64,000 bases of DNA from Epiperipatus broadwayi (taxonomy: Eukaryota; Onychophora; Udeonychophora; Euonychophora; Peripatidae): contig JAQFVV010012572.1 of NCBI GenBank assembly GCA_028023455.1, forward strand, positions 1,982,001 through 2,046,000. Reading direction: 5' to 3'. The position numbers and the translations under genes were made by a program. The notes beneath the pieces were generated by a model. It was given only the letters and a program-made list of their open reading frames with translations. It made no database searches and was not told the DNA's origin. Shown here in pieces: positions 25,401-36,296 of this stretch (the first letter of the stretch is position 1; each line of letters begins with the position of its first letter).

Positions 25401-27300
25401 AATTGAAAATAATAAATAGGTTTGGAAATAGAGAATCGTTAAATTGGATAAGTTATGTTGCTTAGATTATAATAAGTGTAAAAATTATAAAAACATAATT
25501 TCATCAGTGAAAGAATCATAAAACTTTTATAGTTAAAATATTTTTTTTTTTTTAGAAAATAAATAGTTGACAATTTAAAAGAATTTATAATGATATTACT
25601 TAATTATTAAGAATTTTTAAAAAGACATATATATATAATGCATATTTTTATTTATGATTAAAGGTAATAAACTGAATCGTGTTGAATGAATGAAAGTAGT
25701 CATAAGTTTTACAAAAATAATTTTATAACAACACACTAATCCATACATGATATTTAAAGTTTAAAGTAATAATTAGTAAGTAGCTTAGTTTGATGGTATG
25801 CTATGAATTAAGGTTGTTCACATGAATATTATTGCAGAATGACTATACAGAATAATAAATAATTTTTAAAGTAAATAACAAGGATAAGTTCATAGTAAAA
25901 GTATTACCTATATTTTTTTATTTAAAACCTATAAATTAATAATATCGAATAATTGTAATAAAAAAGCTGTATAGTGATATTTTAAAAAATAAGAAATATT
26001 TTATTGAAGAAATGTTCTGTATCTTATGTTTAAGTCATTTGATTTGTCTTGAAAAAATACCTGAATACGAATAAATAGAATTCTATCAAAATGTAAATAA
26101 TGTAAATAATTTTATTGCTAAGTTTGCTAATAAAATTGTTAAATTGTTTTATAAGTCTTGGTGTTGACTCAATTTCTTCACATCACAATTACATAATCAC
26201 AGATAATTATAATGAAGACATAATATTTGCACATCATAAATAAAATTTTATGTAGGAGTTATATTTTATTGATATATTTTATTTAAGAAGTTTTACTTAT
26301 GATATTATTATGATGGTCATGGAATAATTACCAAAGATTTACATTAAATTATCTTAGTAATGATTGCCACATATTCTCAGATTATAATATCATACTAAAT
26401 ATATTTATTTAAAATGCCATATGGATAATAGAGAATTATATTACAATTTTATTATGAGATATACAAGAATAACATTATAAATAGAAAGATAGGAGAGTGA
26501 ATTGTAGATTAAAGATTAGTATTACTATTTGTTATTATTAATATTATTAAATTGTAGTTAGGAATGATATTAAATCCCTTATCATACTTGATTACAAAAG
26601 TTATAATTAATTTATCATTATTTTAAGAGAACCTGAGATAATTTGAGTTAAATTAGTTTTGAGAAAGATATTTAAACTAATTTGTTAAAGATAATTTACT
26701 TAATTAGTTTTGATTAAAGACATAGGAGTACTATAAATGTGGTATTTAAGTAATAGGAATAAGGATAGTATTCTTATGCCATTAAGGTGATATCCAGTGG
26801 AAGATTGTCTTAATGTATTCGCTCTACCACTTGTAAACTCACTTCATAGTCTCATGATTTGATTAGATATTGATTTATTTCATTTTATAAACCAGAACTA
26901 GATTATTATTTATTAATTAAGTTAATTTAATCATTGATATTCTTAAAAATATAGTTATTGTGGATTTAAATACATTTTTTTTAAAACATAGTTATTTAAC
27001 TGAGCTAGATCAAGTGATTATAATTATATATTTCCGAGAAGTGAGGGTACAATATATAAATTTATAAATGTACAATAAAATATTTATAATATTATTTTGT
27101 TAGTATATCTGCTCCTGTAATATATATATACATTTGAGCTGCACCTATGTACTTTAATAGAGAAAAGAATTAATAAAAATAAAAATGTTATTGAAAAGTT
27201 AAATTTATAATTTTAGGCATGCTTCTCAGAAATATATACATGAAATGTACATACATAAATAAAGAAGCGGGATGGGATGTAGGGTTTGAATTTAGATTAG
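22400..27300 (+). other. Long G-over-C skewed block
   Basis: Sampled lines show G clearly exceeding C on the plus strand, for example 14 G to 1 C in 24961-25020 and 12 G to 2 C in 26461-26520. Coding capacity is nil: short frames such as 23496-23687 and 24273-24461 have no recognisable domains. Skew this strong and long suggests a single strand-polarised unit such as a long non-coding retroelement part or transcribed region. It ends where hAT sequence resumes. Confidence 0.45.
23243..23300 (+). promoter_or_regulatory. Candidate promoter with CCAAT and TATA-like boxes
   Basis: GGACCAATCAAAATTGG (CCAAT box, 23242) is followed by TATTTAAGAG (23271) and a CAGACG start-like site (A at 23297), a spacing of 26 bp. 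About 70 bp further, TTTTCGGTAAAGTA (about 23364) could serve as a splice donor. The layout would suit a retroelement LTR or a non-coding first exon. No downstream coding exon was found. Confidence 0.3.
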
Positions 27301-27338
27301 TAGCTGATGAGTGGGTAGAACCATGAAGCTCAATCTTG

Positions 27339-28154
27339 GGCTAAGATTGACTGCTTCAGCTATAATTCTTGACTGCACTTCAGGTACCAGCTACCAAGAA
27401 AAATGACTCATATTCAGATATGTCTCTAACAGTAAAAAAACATGGTTCAATAATTGGTATTCATGAACAGTTTATAAATGTAGAAAAGTTCTGGAGAAAA
27501 TATCTGTACAAAAGCAAAAAAAATAATTCTCTATGATTAAATAATAATGCTGGGGCAAACGTATAGTAATCGTTCAAATATGAAGGGAAAAAATTCTAGA
27601 ATTCAGGCTAGACTCCTAAAGGAAAATTCAAGATCATTTTTTATTCCCTGTACTTGACATAATTATAATCTTGCTTTTGGCAGATAAAGCTAAAACTTGT
27701 CCTGATATACCTCAATGCCTTTGTTTTATTATTGCCATGCACAAATAAATAGTCAACTCTTGGTAAATATGAACTTACTTTGATATACCTCAAAACCTTT
27801 GTTTTATTATCACCATGCACAAATAAGTCAATTCTTGGTAAATAGTTACAGTTATTATGAAGCCTCTTTGCAATTTAAGGTGGAAATATCACATTCAACG
27901 TATTAAGGCAGTAAGATCTATGATGGATGCACTTAAAATATCAGAAACAACAGATGATCCTCAAGTTAAAAGTAATGCTGAATCACTTGTACATTCAATA
28001 AAAGATTACAAGTTTATAGTATCTCTCATTTTTTGATATGATTTTTCCAGATAAATTTAGTTAGTAAAGAACTTCAAAGTGATTTAATGGATATTTTTCC
28101 AGCTTTCTTCATTTGAAAACTATTATATTGGTTAACCAAATATAAGGATGCTGG
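27339..28154 (+). pseudogene. hAT transposase, catalytic middle part (broken)
   Basis: This part opens IILDCTSGTSYQEK (about 27345), matching the SIILDCTPD..HQEQ block with the first catalytic aspartate. It continues with GQTYSNRSNMKGKNSRIQAR (about 27552-27611; family form GQ.YDNG.NM.GK..GVQARL) and FFIPCT (about 27635; family fFtPC..HSLNL), where the second catalytic region lies. Further on come WKYHIQRIKAVRSMM (about 27880) and SKELQSDLMDIF (about 28063), typical of the post-catalytic helices. A ~60-bp near-duplication (CCTTTGTTTTATTA... at about 27719 and 27796) breaks the frame. The part ends in KYKDAG at 28154, exactly where the MITE is inserted. Confidence 0.7.
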
Positions 28155-28604
28155 TATACTAATATGTTTATTAGTTATTCATTAAATTAGAGATTATCCA
28201 CTTAATGAATAATATTTCTGTAGTGCAATTTTCATTACACCACTCATGCAAAATAGGGACTGTTTTTTATCTGCTTTTAATACTTGTGGAAGAGTATAAT
28301 CATAAATATATGACCAAAGACGTGAAAAAGATGTATGAACCCCAAGAGACACATTTTGTGTTCAGATTACTATCTCTTATACATCTTATCATTGTTCAGT
28401 ATATATATAGATAGCCAATGATAAAGATATGTGTAAGAGATGGCCAGGACCAACTTATGAGTGCTTGTTCAGCATGAAATATGCATCTTGGAGAATCATA
28501 CATCTTTTTTACGTCTTTGGTTATATGTTTATGATTACACTCCTCTACAAGATGTTAAAAGCAGATAGAAACTAGTTCCTGCCTTGCGTGAGTGGTATAG
28601 TGTT
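28155..28604. mobile_element. Foldback MITE copy A, inserted in the hAT gene
   Basis: This is a 450-bp insertion whose two halves are inverted copies of each other. GACCAAAGACGTGAAAAAGA (about 28311) pairs with the complementary TCTTTTTTACGTCTTTGGTT (about 28503), and the arms extend to a centre near 28395. It is flanked by ATGCTGG on both sides (28148-28154 and 28605-28611). Deleting the element and one repeat joins KYKDAG to FEQILY in a continuous hAT-like reading, which proves the boundaries. If the adjoining mismatched base is counted, the duplication is 8 bp, as for hAT-mobilised elements. The open frame at 28205-28414 lies in the left arm and is not a gene. Two relatives lie at 31145-31961. 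Confidence 0.85.
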
Positions 28605-29225
28605 ATGCTGGATTTGAGCAAATATTATATTGACACAAAAATATTTGAAGATAGAAGTATTTTAGTTATGAAGTTGATAATGAGCCAATTGTTAATCCTG
28701 TAGATATGTTCTAAGTAAATTTTTTAACGTAATTCTGAATAAAACAAAATAATCATTACAAACTCAATTTGAACAATTGAAAACTCATATGGATTTATTT
28801 GAATTTTTGGGAAAATTTCAAGAAATAGAAATAAAAAAAACTAGAAAAGCATACAACACAGTTATAAATTGCTCCAATACTAAAATTACACAAAAAAACT
28901 CATCTTCTGATTTTGTAAAGAGAAAGGTTTACATGGCAATATGCTGATCGATGAAATGGACATTCTAAAATTATTCTTTTATGAGAATATTATGGAAAGT
29001 CTTCTAAAATATTTCTACTTTTAGTGCTACAGCTTTTCCTAATTTCTTCATTGTTCTTCGGATATATTTAACCATACCAACGTCTTTTTCTGGAGAAAAG
29101 ACATTTTCTAGGTTAAAACATATAAAAATTATTTGAAGTCAACTATGAGCCAAAGTAGGCTAAACAATTTAATAATTGAAAATAAAGAAGCACGGAAGTT
29201 TGATTTTGACTCAGCTAAAAATTAG
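28605..29225 (+). pseudogene. hAT transposase, C-terminal part with dimerisation domain
   Basis: After the MITE the reading resumes FEQILY, then KYFSYEVDNEPIVNP (family form FDYE..DE...P) and FFNVILNKT. QTQFEQLKTHMDLFEFLGKF (about 28757-28816) follows. The hAT dimerisation block is clear at about 29072-29225: TIPTSFSGEKTFSRLKHIKN, then STMSQSRLNNLIIENKEA after a frameshift. The family usually has ERSFS where this copy has GEKTFS. The frame ends at a stop near 29225, the natural position. Several internal stops confirm it is inactive. Confidence 0.75.
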
Positions 29226-29429
29226 AAAATATTTTTAAACATTTTATGTTGCTTCAATATAGATGATATATACTTTGTTTAAATTATGCTACTCAGTAAT
29301 TTTTTTATATTAAAAAAATGTGTATTTATTTATAAAAGTTAGAGCTTTATTTTGAAGGGCCCTGCAAAAAATATCCAATTGGGCCCTGCGCTAACAGAAT
29401 CCAGTTCTGCCTGGAAGTGGGTGGAAATA

Positions 29430-29550
29430 TTTAAAATCATAGAAAGTGTTTTTAATTATAACACATTTGTTACTACCACATTCTCACATGGTTATTTAGC
29501 CATATGGCTAATTCCTAATTCCAATTTGTAGACCTTCTCTCAGTATAACT
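29430..29550. repeat. Satellite remnant on the far side of the hAT
   Basis: GGAAATATTTAAAATCATAG followed by CACATTTGTTAC and GGCTAATTCCTAATTCCAAT aligns with the diverged unit at 15826-15985 (GGAAACATTTAAAATTACAG, CACATCTGTTAT, CAATTCCTAATTCCAG). It continues the unit cut at 16988 and so marks the right junction of the hAT insertion. Confidence 0.6.
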
Positions 29551-31144
29551 TTTATTATTAATATTAGTTGATAATTGAATATTTAAATGATTTTCTGGCT
29601 TTGAACAACAAAAATAAGTAAGAGAAGTTATTTACAAAAATAATTTGTAGAAAACAATTATAAAGCTAAATTGTGTATCAACATTTTATAATATACATAT
29701 ATATGAACATAGTTTAAATGCAGTATACTACAAAATTTTAATTATAATTTAACCTTTCTAAATTCAAGATATTGCTTGTTTCTGAATTTTCAATTGATTA
29801 TGTATAATTTATTATTACTTTTTCACAGAATAATTATACTTTCACAAAAATCTAGGCAGCACAATATTAATTAATTTATAGACAAATTATCATTCCAAAT
29901 TACAAAATAAATTATTTTATTAATTCAATCATACATACATTGCACTCCTTTAGCAACTGATTAAACAATTTATCTCTAAAATAAAACATTAATATATCAT
30001 TCACCTCTATATATTTTCTTTTAAAGAAAAAAAACCAAACAATATACTCAAAAGATAAAAACAATGGTGATTTTTCTTATAAAACAAAATAATTTATATG
30101 GCGATGTTAGCAATATAAATGTGATATTTCTTATCTTCAATTAAAATTAGATACTTTGAAGCTAAATCTAAATAATAGAAAAAAGCACAAATTCCTAAAA
30201 ACTAACAACTGCAAAAAAAAAAATCTAATTTACTTCTATAAGTACTAAAATGTTATAGGAAGAGATCATGGCAAAATAAGATATTAATGATAGCTAACCT
30301 CTGCATAATTAACTCCAACAATACAAAGATCTCAACAATTTCAAGGAACCTCTTTTCATCATTGTGCTAAATCTTCAAACATTATAAAAATCACAAATTT
30401 TAAGTTTCAGTAGACAATTTATAGTTAATCAAGTTATATGTATATTTAAGTAATAAGATTTTTATATATATATATTTTTTTAAATTAAACTGATCTCTCC
30501 AAACACAGAAAATATTTTCAAAATCATTTCCTGTTGTGAATCAGTTTTCTTTATATCATCTGCAAACTGTAGCTCAATTATTTGGCATAGAATCTGAGAA
30601 TGATTAATAAATATGCAGAAGATGACCCTCCTGTTTATCGTTATTTTATATGTGTGTATGATATGTACGTAGACAATCAAAGCAATATTGGAAAATAACT
30701 TTTTAAAAAAAACTAAGCATAGAACACTAAAGCATAAAATAGGAGATCCAGATAGATCAAAATTGATTCTATAATAAAGACTGTTATAACTGAATTCATA
30801 AAAAAGGAACACTTTTTTTCAAATAACAAAATGTATTTATAAAAAAGAAATATATTTAAAAAAAATTAATTTCTAAAATACTGTCCGAAAATCAAACTTA
30901 AGTATCATCAACTAATATCCTGCCAACCTGAAATATACTTCAAATTTCTCTGTTTTCAAAGAGAAATAAGTAAAAAAAGATAGGGACACTTTTGATAAAA
31001 TAGCTTTTTTTTTTTAGAAATTCTATTGAAATATTAAAATTTCGAGTGAGATACAAATAATTTCGCTTAAAATTTCTTGATAATGATAATAATTATCTGT
31101 CAAAAACAAAGTCTCACTCATCACATTTTCTAAATCTGTCTTAT
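29551..31144. other. AT-rich intergenic DNA
   Basis: No gene or repeat structure that I can support. A minus-strand frame at 30480-30812 contains LQFADDI, which recalls a reverse transcriptase active-site box, but the surroundings do not support it. Confidence 0.4.
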
Positions 31145-31489
31145 TGTTGCATGACTTCTAAAATATTCTTAATTACTTCATATATTAAGATCATCAATAA
31201 ATTTTAAAGAATATTTCTGTAGCATAATTTTCCTACAACACTTATGCAAGGTAGGGACTGGTTTCTATCCACTTTCAACATCTTGTAGAGGGGTGTAATC
31301 ATAAACATATGACCAAGGACATGTGAAAAAGATGTATGATCCCCAAAATGACTAGCACTCATCAGTTAGTCCAGATCACATCCTCTTGTATATATCTTTA
31401 TTATTGTTCAGTATATGTAGATAAGGAATTACTAGTTTAATTGATATGTCAAACTTATTGCCCTCACAACTTTGATCCAAACCACCTGA
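31145..31489. mobile_element. Foldback MITE copy B (partial)
   Basis: Contains the left-arm sequence of the family: TATGCAAGGTAGGGACTGG, ATAAACATATGACCAAGGAC, and the ATGTGAAAAAGATGTATGAT block. It reaches the loop sequence TTTATTATTGTTCAGTATAT. No matching right arm is present before copy C starts, so it is a half element. Confidence 0.65.
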
Positions 31490-31961
31490 TGAAAATATGT
31501 TCGTATTTTTATTAGTCATTCATTAAACTAGAGATTATCCATTTAATGAATAATATTTCTATAATTTTCACTATATTAATCTCATGCAAGGTAGGGACTG
31601 GTTTCTATTCACTTTTAACACCTTGTGAAGAGGTGCACATAAACATGACCAAAGACATGTAAAAAAGGTATATGATCTCCATGATGCATATTTCATGCTG
31701 AATCTGCACTCATAGAATGTGAGGGCAGTAAATTTGATACATTAAACTGTAGTAATTCCCTACCTATATATACTGAACAATGATAAAGATATGTGTAAGA
31801 GAATGTAATCTGGGCAAATGGATGAGTGATGGGGACATCTTTTTCACGTCTTTGGTCATATGTTTATAATTACACCCCTCCTAAAGCTCGAAAATTACAC
31901 TATAGAAATATTATTAATTTAATGGCTAATCTAATGAATGACTAATAAAAATTACTAATAT
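31490..31961. mobile_element. Foldback MITE copy C
   Basis: The left end carries TTTTTATTAGTCATTCATTA and the right end its complement, TAATGAATGACTAATAAAAA. Inside, GGTAGGGACTGGTTTC and ACATGACCAAAGACATG pair with the complementary right arm around 31835-31885. The overall length (~470 bp) is like copy A. The exact target duplication is unclear. Confidence 0.65.
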
Positions 31962-34900
31962 ACTTCCATACAATAAACTTCTTTCTCCTATCTCATTCTT
32001 TTAACTTCCATATTCTTTAGTATGTATTCCATAATTCCTTTACTTCAAAGTTTATGGCCAATCCAATTCCTCTTATAATTTCCTTAATAATTGCTTTCTA
32101 CTTTCTGTTTTTCATATTTGTATGCTGCTGATCTTATTCTTCTAAATTATCCTTACAAATGAAAAATAAAAGAAATGTTATTTTTACAAGTAAGTAATCT
32201 ATGCCAAAGTATATCAAGATTTACTGCAAATTTTGCATCTAAGATTAATATATGTATATCTCTTTGAAGTTTAATTATCCTAAAGGCATTTGAGACTGAG
32301 AGATTGTGAATAAACAAAATTATAATAAAAAATTTAAGACAAACAAAAATAAATCTATTGATTTATACATTAGTTTTGTTTGGATAATAATGTTCTTATA
32401 AATCTACCCAACCTATGTTTATCATGTTATGATCTATTTCTATTACAGCATTCTTTTGGTAATATGTCATTTTGCATTTAAATTGTTTAAATTATTACAC
32501 AGACTAATATTAATATCATTTTATGTTTAAAAAATTAAATAAACATATGCATTATTATAATAAAAGATTATTTGTGTAATAAATTTTTTTGAAGTAATAA
32601 ACGATTATTTGATTGCATTCTGATTAATGTTGACTGTTGATCATCAATAAAGTAGGTAATTATAAAATTTGAAACTAATATACCCACTCTTATTTCTCTT
32701 TTTATAAAGTTTGTTTCAAAAAATGTGACTTTTATTTAAGCAAACAATAATCAAATAATGTATTGCTCAGGATTTTCTAAATTCCTGAAATGGCAGAGGG
32801 TTCCAGAGTATATCAATCTACCACTGCACTAATCCAAGCAGGGTTAAAAACAGACAATTCTGATTTTGTCCTCATGGTGTAATATTATATAATAATGAGT
32901 CATACTATATCCTGATTTTTCTAAATTAATGACAGGGTGAGTAAAATGTTAATTTGCTTTATGTTTTTCTTCAATTATAAACCATAACTTCAAATTTTAT
33001 ATTTCTTTTCTTTTTCAATATCAATATTTGTTAATATATCTGAGATAAAAAATATTTAATGTTAAAATAATTTTTTTTTTTCCACTGATAATTGTAAAGG
33101 AAAAATCTATAACAACTGTTATCATTAAGTCATACAAATCTTGTGATTTATTAAAACAGGCAAAACTCTCTATACATATTGCAGTTAAGAGCAAGCACAA
33201 GAAATGATCATATGATGTTTATTGTCTTGTGATTTATGTTTTGATGAAAATCTAATCTAATGCTTTCCTACAATAAAAAAAGAGGAGCTGAACAAGAGGG
33301 GAGAGGTTGACTACAAATTAATTTATTGACTATAAAGATCACTATAAAATTCTATTAGTATATTCAGAACATAAATTACATTTAATTATAGAGAAAGAAA
33401 GTTAATTAGAAAAGATTTCACATACTATATTTTGATGATCCATATTAAGTCAGAACATATATTGTTTATATATATTTTTAAAAACAAAAGGAAGAGGGGG
33501 GTATTTAAATGTAATCGAAATATGCTGAATTAATTATATTTTATTAATATTGTTTATATATTTTTAATTAAATTTCTATTAATCACATTGACTTTTATTG
33601 ATATACATTTGTTGTGATATAAAAACTGATAAAACATTATATTCCTCCATCAAATATACAATTATCTTGCATATAAAGATAAAAAATTATCTAATCTGTT
33701 TTTATTTATATAATAGAAATATATCAATAGGTTAATGATTGTTAATTAATATTATCAACTACAGGTTAACTAAATACTGCTTTTAATTTTTAGAATTGCT
33801 GGTGTTACTACAATCCACAAACTAGTACAAAGGAAAAACTTTAAAATAGCACTATAGGCAATCATTTAATAATATTTTCAAGTAATAATAGGACATACTA
33901 GACTACTACCATTAAACAATAATACTTCAAAAATGTACAGTAATTATTTCATTTTAATGACTATAATAGTATTATTTGAAGGTCTAGCAATTTTCCATCT
34001 TTTTTATCATTTAGTTAAAAATAGATAATATCTATTTGTGAACAATATTTGATTATTAGCTTGATTGTTTTATGGGCGTCTAAGTGTGATGATTGAACCT
34101 GAAAAAAAAATTTTGGTCAAATTCAAATCCAGATTATAGAAATTCATTACTGTTGTTGCAACAAAAAATCCTTGTATGGTTATTATGGACTTCCAATTTT
34201 TTAATACATTATTTTTTATAAAGATGTCATTGAAAAGTAGTTTTATCAATATAAATTGATCTTTTAAACTATGTATGTGTATGAAATAAAAAAAAAGGAA
34301 ATAATACATACGCCTAGGATTTTTGATAATTATACTATCAAACAAATGATTTATGAAATTGAATAAATAAATAAGTTTCACATTTGAACTCTTTCATTGG
34401 CAAACATATATGTAAAAGTTCTTGAAATTTGTAGTGTAGATTATTCTTACAAATATTTATTTCTTTCATCCAAAGTCCACACAGCCTTTAAAGGCAAACT
34501 TATAATTGAATCAAGACTTTGCTACAGCTATGAGATTGTACTAATTTTTTGGAATATATGAATATTCTATAATATGATCATTGGAAAGTTTCTTTACATG
34601 TAACAAAATTTTAGTCAAACCCTAAATTTTAAAAGTCAATCCTATTAAATATCTCAACTTACATATCGTACGTCTAACTTCTATAAAGATACAGAAATAT
34701 AATTATTTCATTTTACTGACTTAGTATTGTATTATATAAAGTTTTATAAATTATAAGACATTATCAAAGATTACAAAAGGATCCATAAGACTTTTACTGG
34801 CATGTTAACTTGTCATGTTTTCCAATAAATAATTTAATGCTCTTATAGCATGTTCTATATGAATTGGGACAATCTAATTAGGGGAAGGCATCACATAGGA

Positions 34901-35520
34901 GAATCCACAAAAAAAAAAACTAATTTGTAAGAAATAATAATATATCAAATAACAAGTAAAATGTAAATATTTCTTTACTAAAAAAAAAAAAAAATTAATG
35001 TCAATAGTAAATCTAACAATGTTATTTGCTATAATGTAATAATAAAATTAATTGTTTTATTATTATTAATCAAAATGAAGACCTAATTCTTTTCAATATT
35101 TTGAAAGGTAGCAATTAATTTTTTCTACTTATAATTAGAATAAGAACTAAGAGATAACTCATTTATGCATTGACATTAAAACATCAAAATGTATTTCATT
35201 AAATAAATGCAGCTAAAAATACAAAAAATACACTTCACAAGATGTAAACAGCCATAAAAGTGATATAAAAAATATTCCAATAAGAAGTGATAGAAAGGAT
35301 AAAAAGTTTTCCTAAAACTTAAAAAAAAAGTGTAATAACTGAAAATATCTAAAATATAAATTTTTAGAAACTTGACAGAAAAAAAAAAACAAAGCATAGT
35401 AAACTTTTTTTTCTTTTTGCAAAGAACATTTTTTTTATAATTGTCTAATCAATTTGTGAGAGTATTCATTATTATTGTAATTATATCAGTAACATACATT
35501 TTTATCTATCTATATACACA
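31962..35520. other. AT-rich intergenic DNA
   Basis: No domain-bearing frame, TIR pair or tandem repeat stands out over this 3.5 kb. The minus-strand frames at 34070-34381 and 35176-35397 are low complexity. Confidence 0.45.
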
Positions 35521-35599
35521 CACACATAAATAGTAAGTCTTAGTTCAGAGGAAATTGTCTCAACTTTTTAGAATAAGCGTGTTACTAAACACAAATAAT

Positions 35600-36064
35600 T
35601 CCATAAAAAATAAAACAACTAGTCCAACTCCAGGAACAAAACAAACCATGGGCGAGCATGCAGTACAACCCAAAACTAACAAAATAAAAAAGATCTGTTC
35701 GCCAACATTCAACATAAGTTTCCAAATCCCTCCTAATCTTAATAGCTTACTAAACAACACCAAAGACAAATTACAGCTGGACAAAACACCGCAAATTGTT
35801 TACAAAAATTAAATGCAGCAACATCTTCTGTCCTGCAGTATATTACAGGGAATAGAATGCAAATATTGCCACAAGAATCTCTTAAACATAAATATCTATA
35901 CAAGAACGCAAAAAATAACTTGGAATACAAAGGAGTTTTTTGGGAGCATGAACAAAAATATGGCCACACCTTCGACACAAAAATGTCAATATTGTTTGCA
36001 AAGAGTGAAAAGAAAAGTAAGAGGCATAGTTTATCATTAACAACAATCATGTCTAACAAAAAAT
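35600..36064 (+). pseudogene. Penelope-like element: GIY-YIG endonuclease fragment
   Basis: Frame 1 (from 35555) contains NLNSLLNNTKDKLQLDKTPQ just before a stop at 35811, like the linker that precedes the endonuclease in Penelope-like elements (NL..LL..(N/S)KDKL type). After a frameshift, a second frame gives QYITGNRMQIL (YIG.T.R-like), then LKHKYLYKNAKNNLEYKGVF (about 35881-35940) and EHEQKYGHTFD (about 35947-35979), matching the EH...GHTFD end of the GIY-YIG domain, followed by KSEKKSKRHSL. The reverse transcriptase half is missing, so it is a 5'-truncated, frameshifted insertion. It belongs to a different lineage from the copy at 43823-47438. Confidence 0.6.
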
Positions 36065-36296
36065 AAAATAGTATCCAACTGTCGAGTAAATGAAATATTT
36101 AAATATCTAATTTAAATAATTGGCATTCCTTTCATAAATACACAATTAAAATATAAAAACTTTTTCTTTTGCTAATATTAGAACCATTTCAGCAAAGTTA
36201 TTACAAAAAACAATGAAAATCATAAAAGATAATAAAATATTTATGCAAATTTTTAACATTTTTATCTAAACCTACACATTTATAATAATATATGAA

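Larger units (their letters stand above)
19471..27338. mobile_element. Large insertion of unknown type inside the hAT element
   Basis: The hAT reading stops at about 19470 and restarts at about 27339 with IILDCTSGTSYQEK, so this ~7.9 kb is foreign to the transposase. No reverse transcriptase, integrase, polymerase or transposase block could be recognised. The ends show weak inverted similarity: the complement of 19530-19565 (GGGACTTAGGGAGTGGGTTC) resembles the right side near 27271-27300 (GGGATGTAGGGTTTGAATTT). The first ~2.9 kb is mixed. From about 22.4 kb the plus strand is clearly richer in G than C. It could be several nested elements, or one non-coding element. Confidence 0.4.
16989..29425 (+). 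mobile_element. Decayed hAT transposon (with nested insertions)
   Basis: Satellite homology breaks at 16988 and resumes at about 29430, bracketing an insertion whose coding remains are hAT transposase. The two ends share a subterminal inverted similarity: CCAATTGGAT followed by an ATATTT-type stretch and GGCCC occurs near 17034-17070, and its reverse complement near 29359-29390. The right end reads AATCCAGTTCTGCCTG. I could not fix the exact TIRs or the expected 8-bp duplication because both flanks are diverged satellite. Removing the ~7.9-kb insertion (about 19471-27338) and the 450-bp MITE leaves about 4.1 kb, normal for an autonomous hAT. The transposase is dead, with many stops and frameshifts. 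Confidence 0.7.

Noticed and set aside
28205-28414. 69-codon open frame
   Set aside because: It lies entirely in the left arm of the foldback MITE and crosses its centre; no protein similarity is apparent.
30480-30812. Minus-strand frame with LQFADDI, a possible reverse transcriptase box
   Set aside because: Only about ten residues resemble RT. The flanking blocks expected before and after the FADD box are absent and the rest is low complexity.
34070-35397. Minus-strand frames of 103 and 73 codons
   Set aside because: Hydrophobic, low-complexity translations from AT-rich DNA with no family resemblance.
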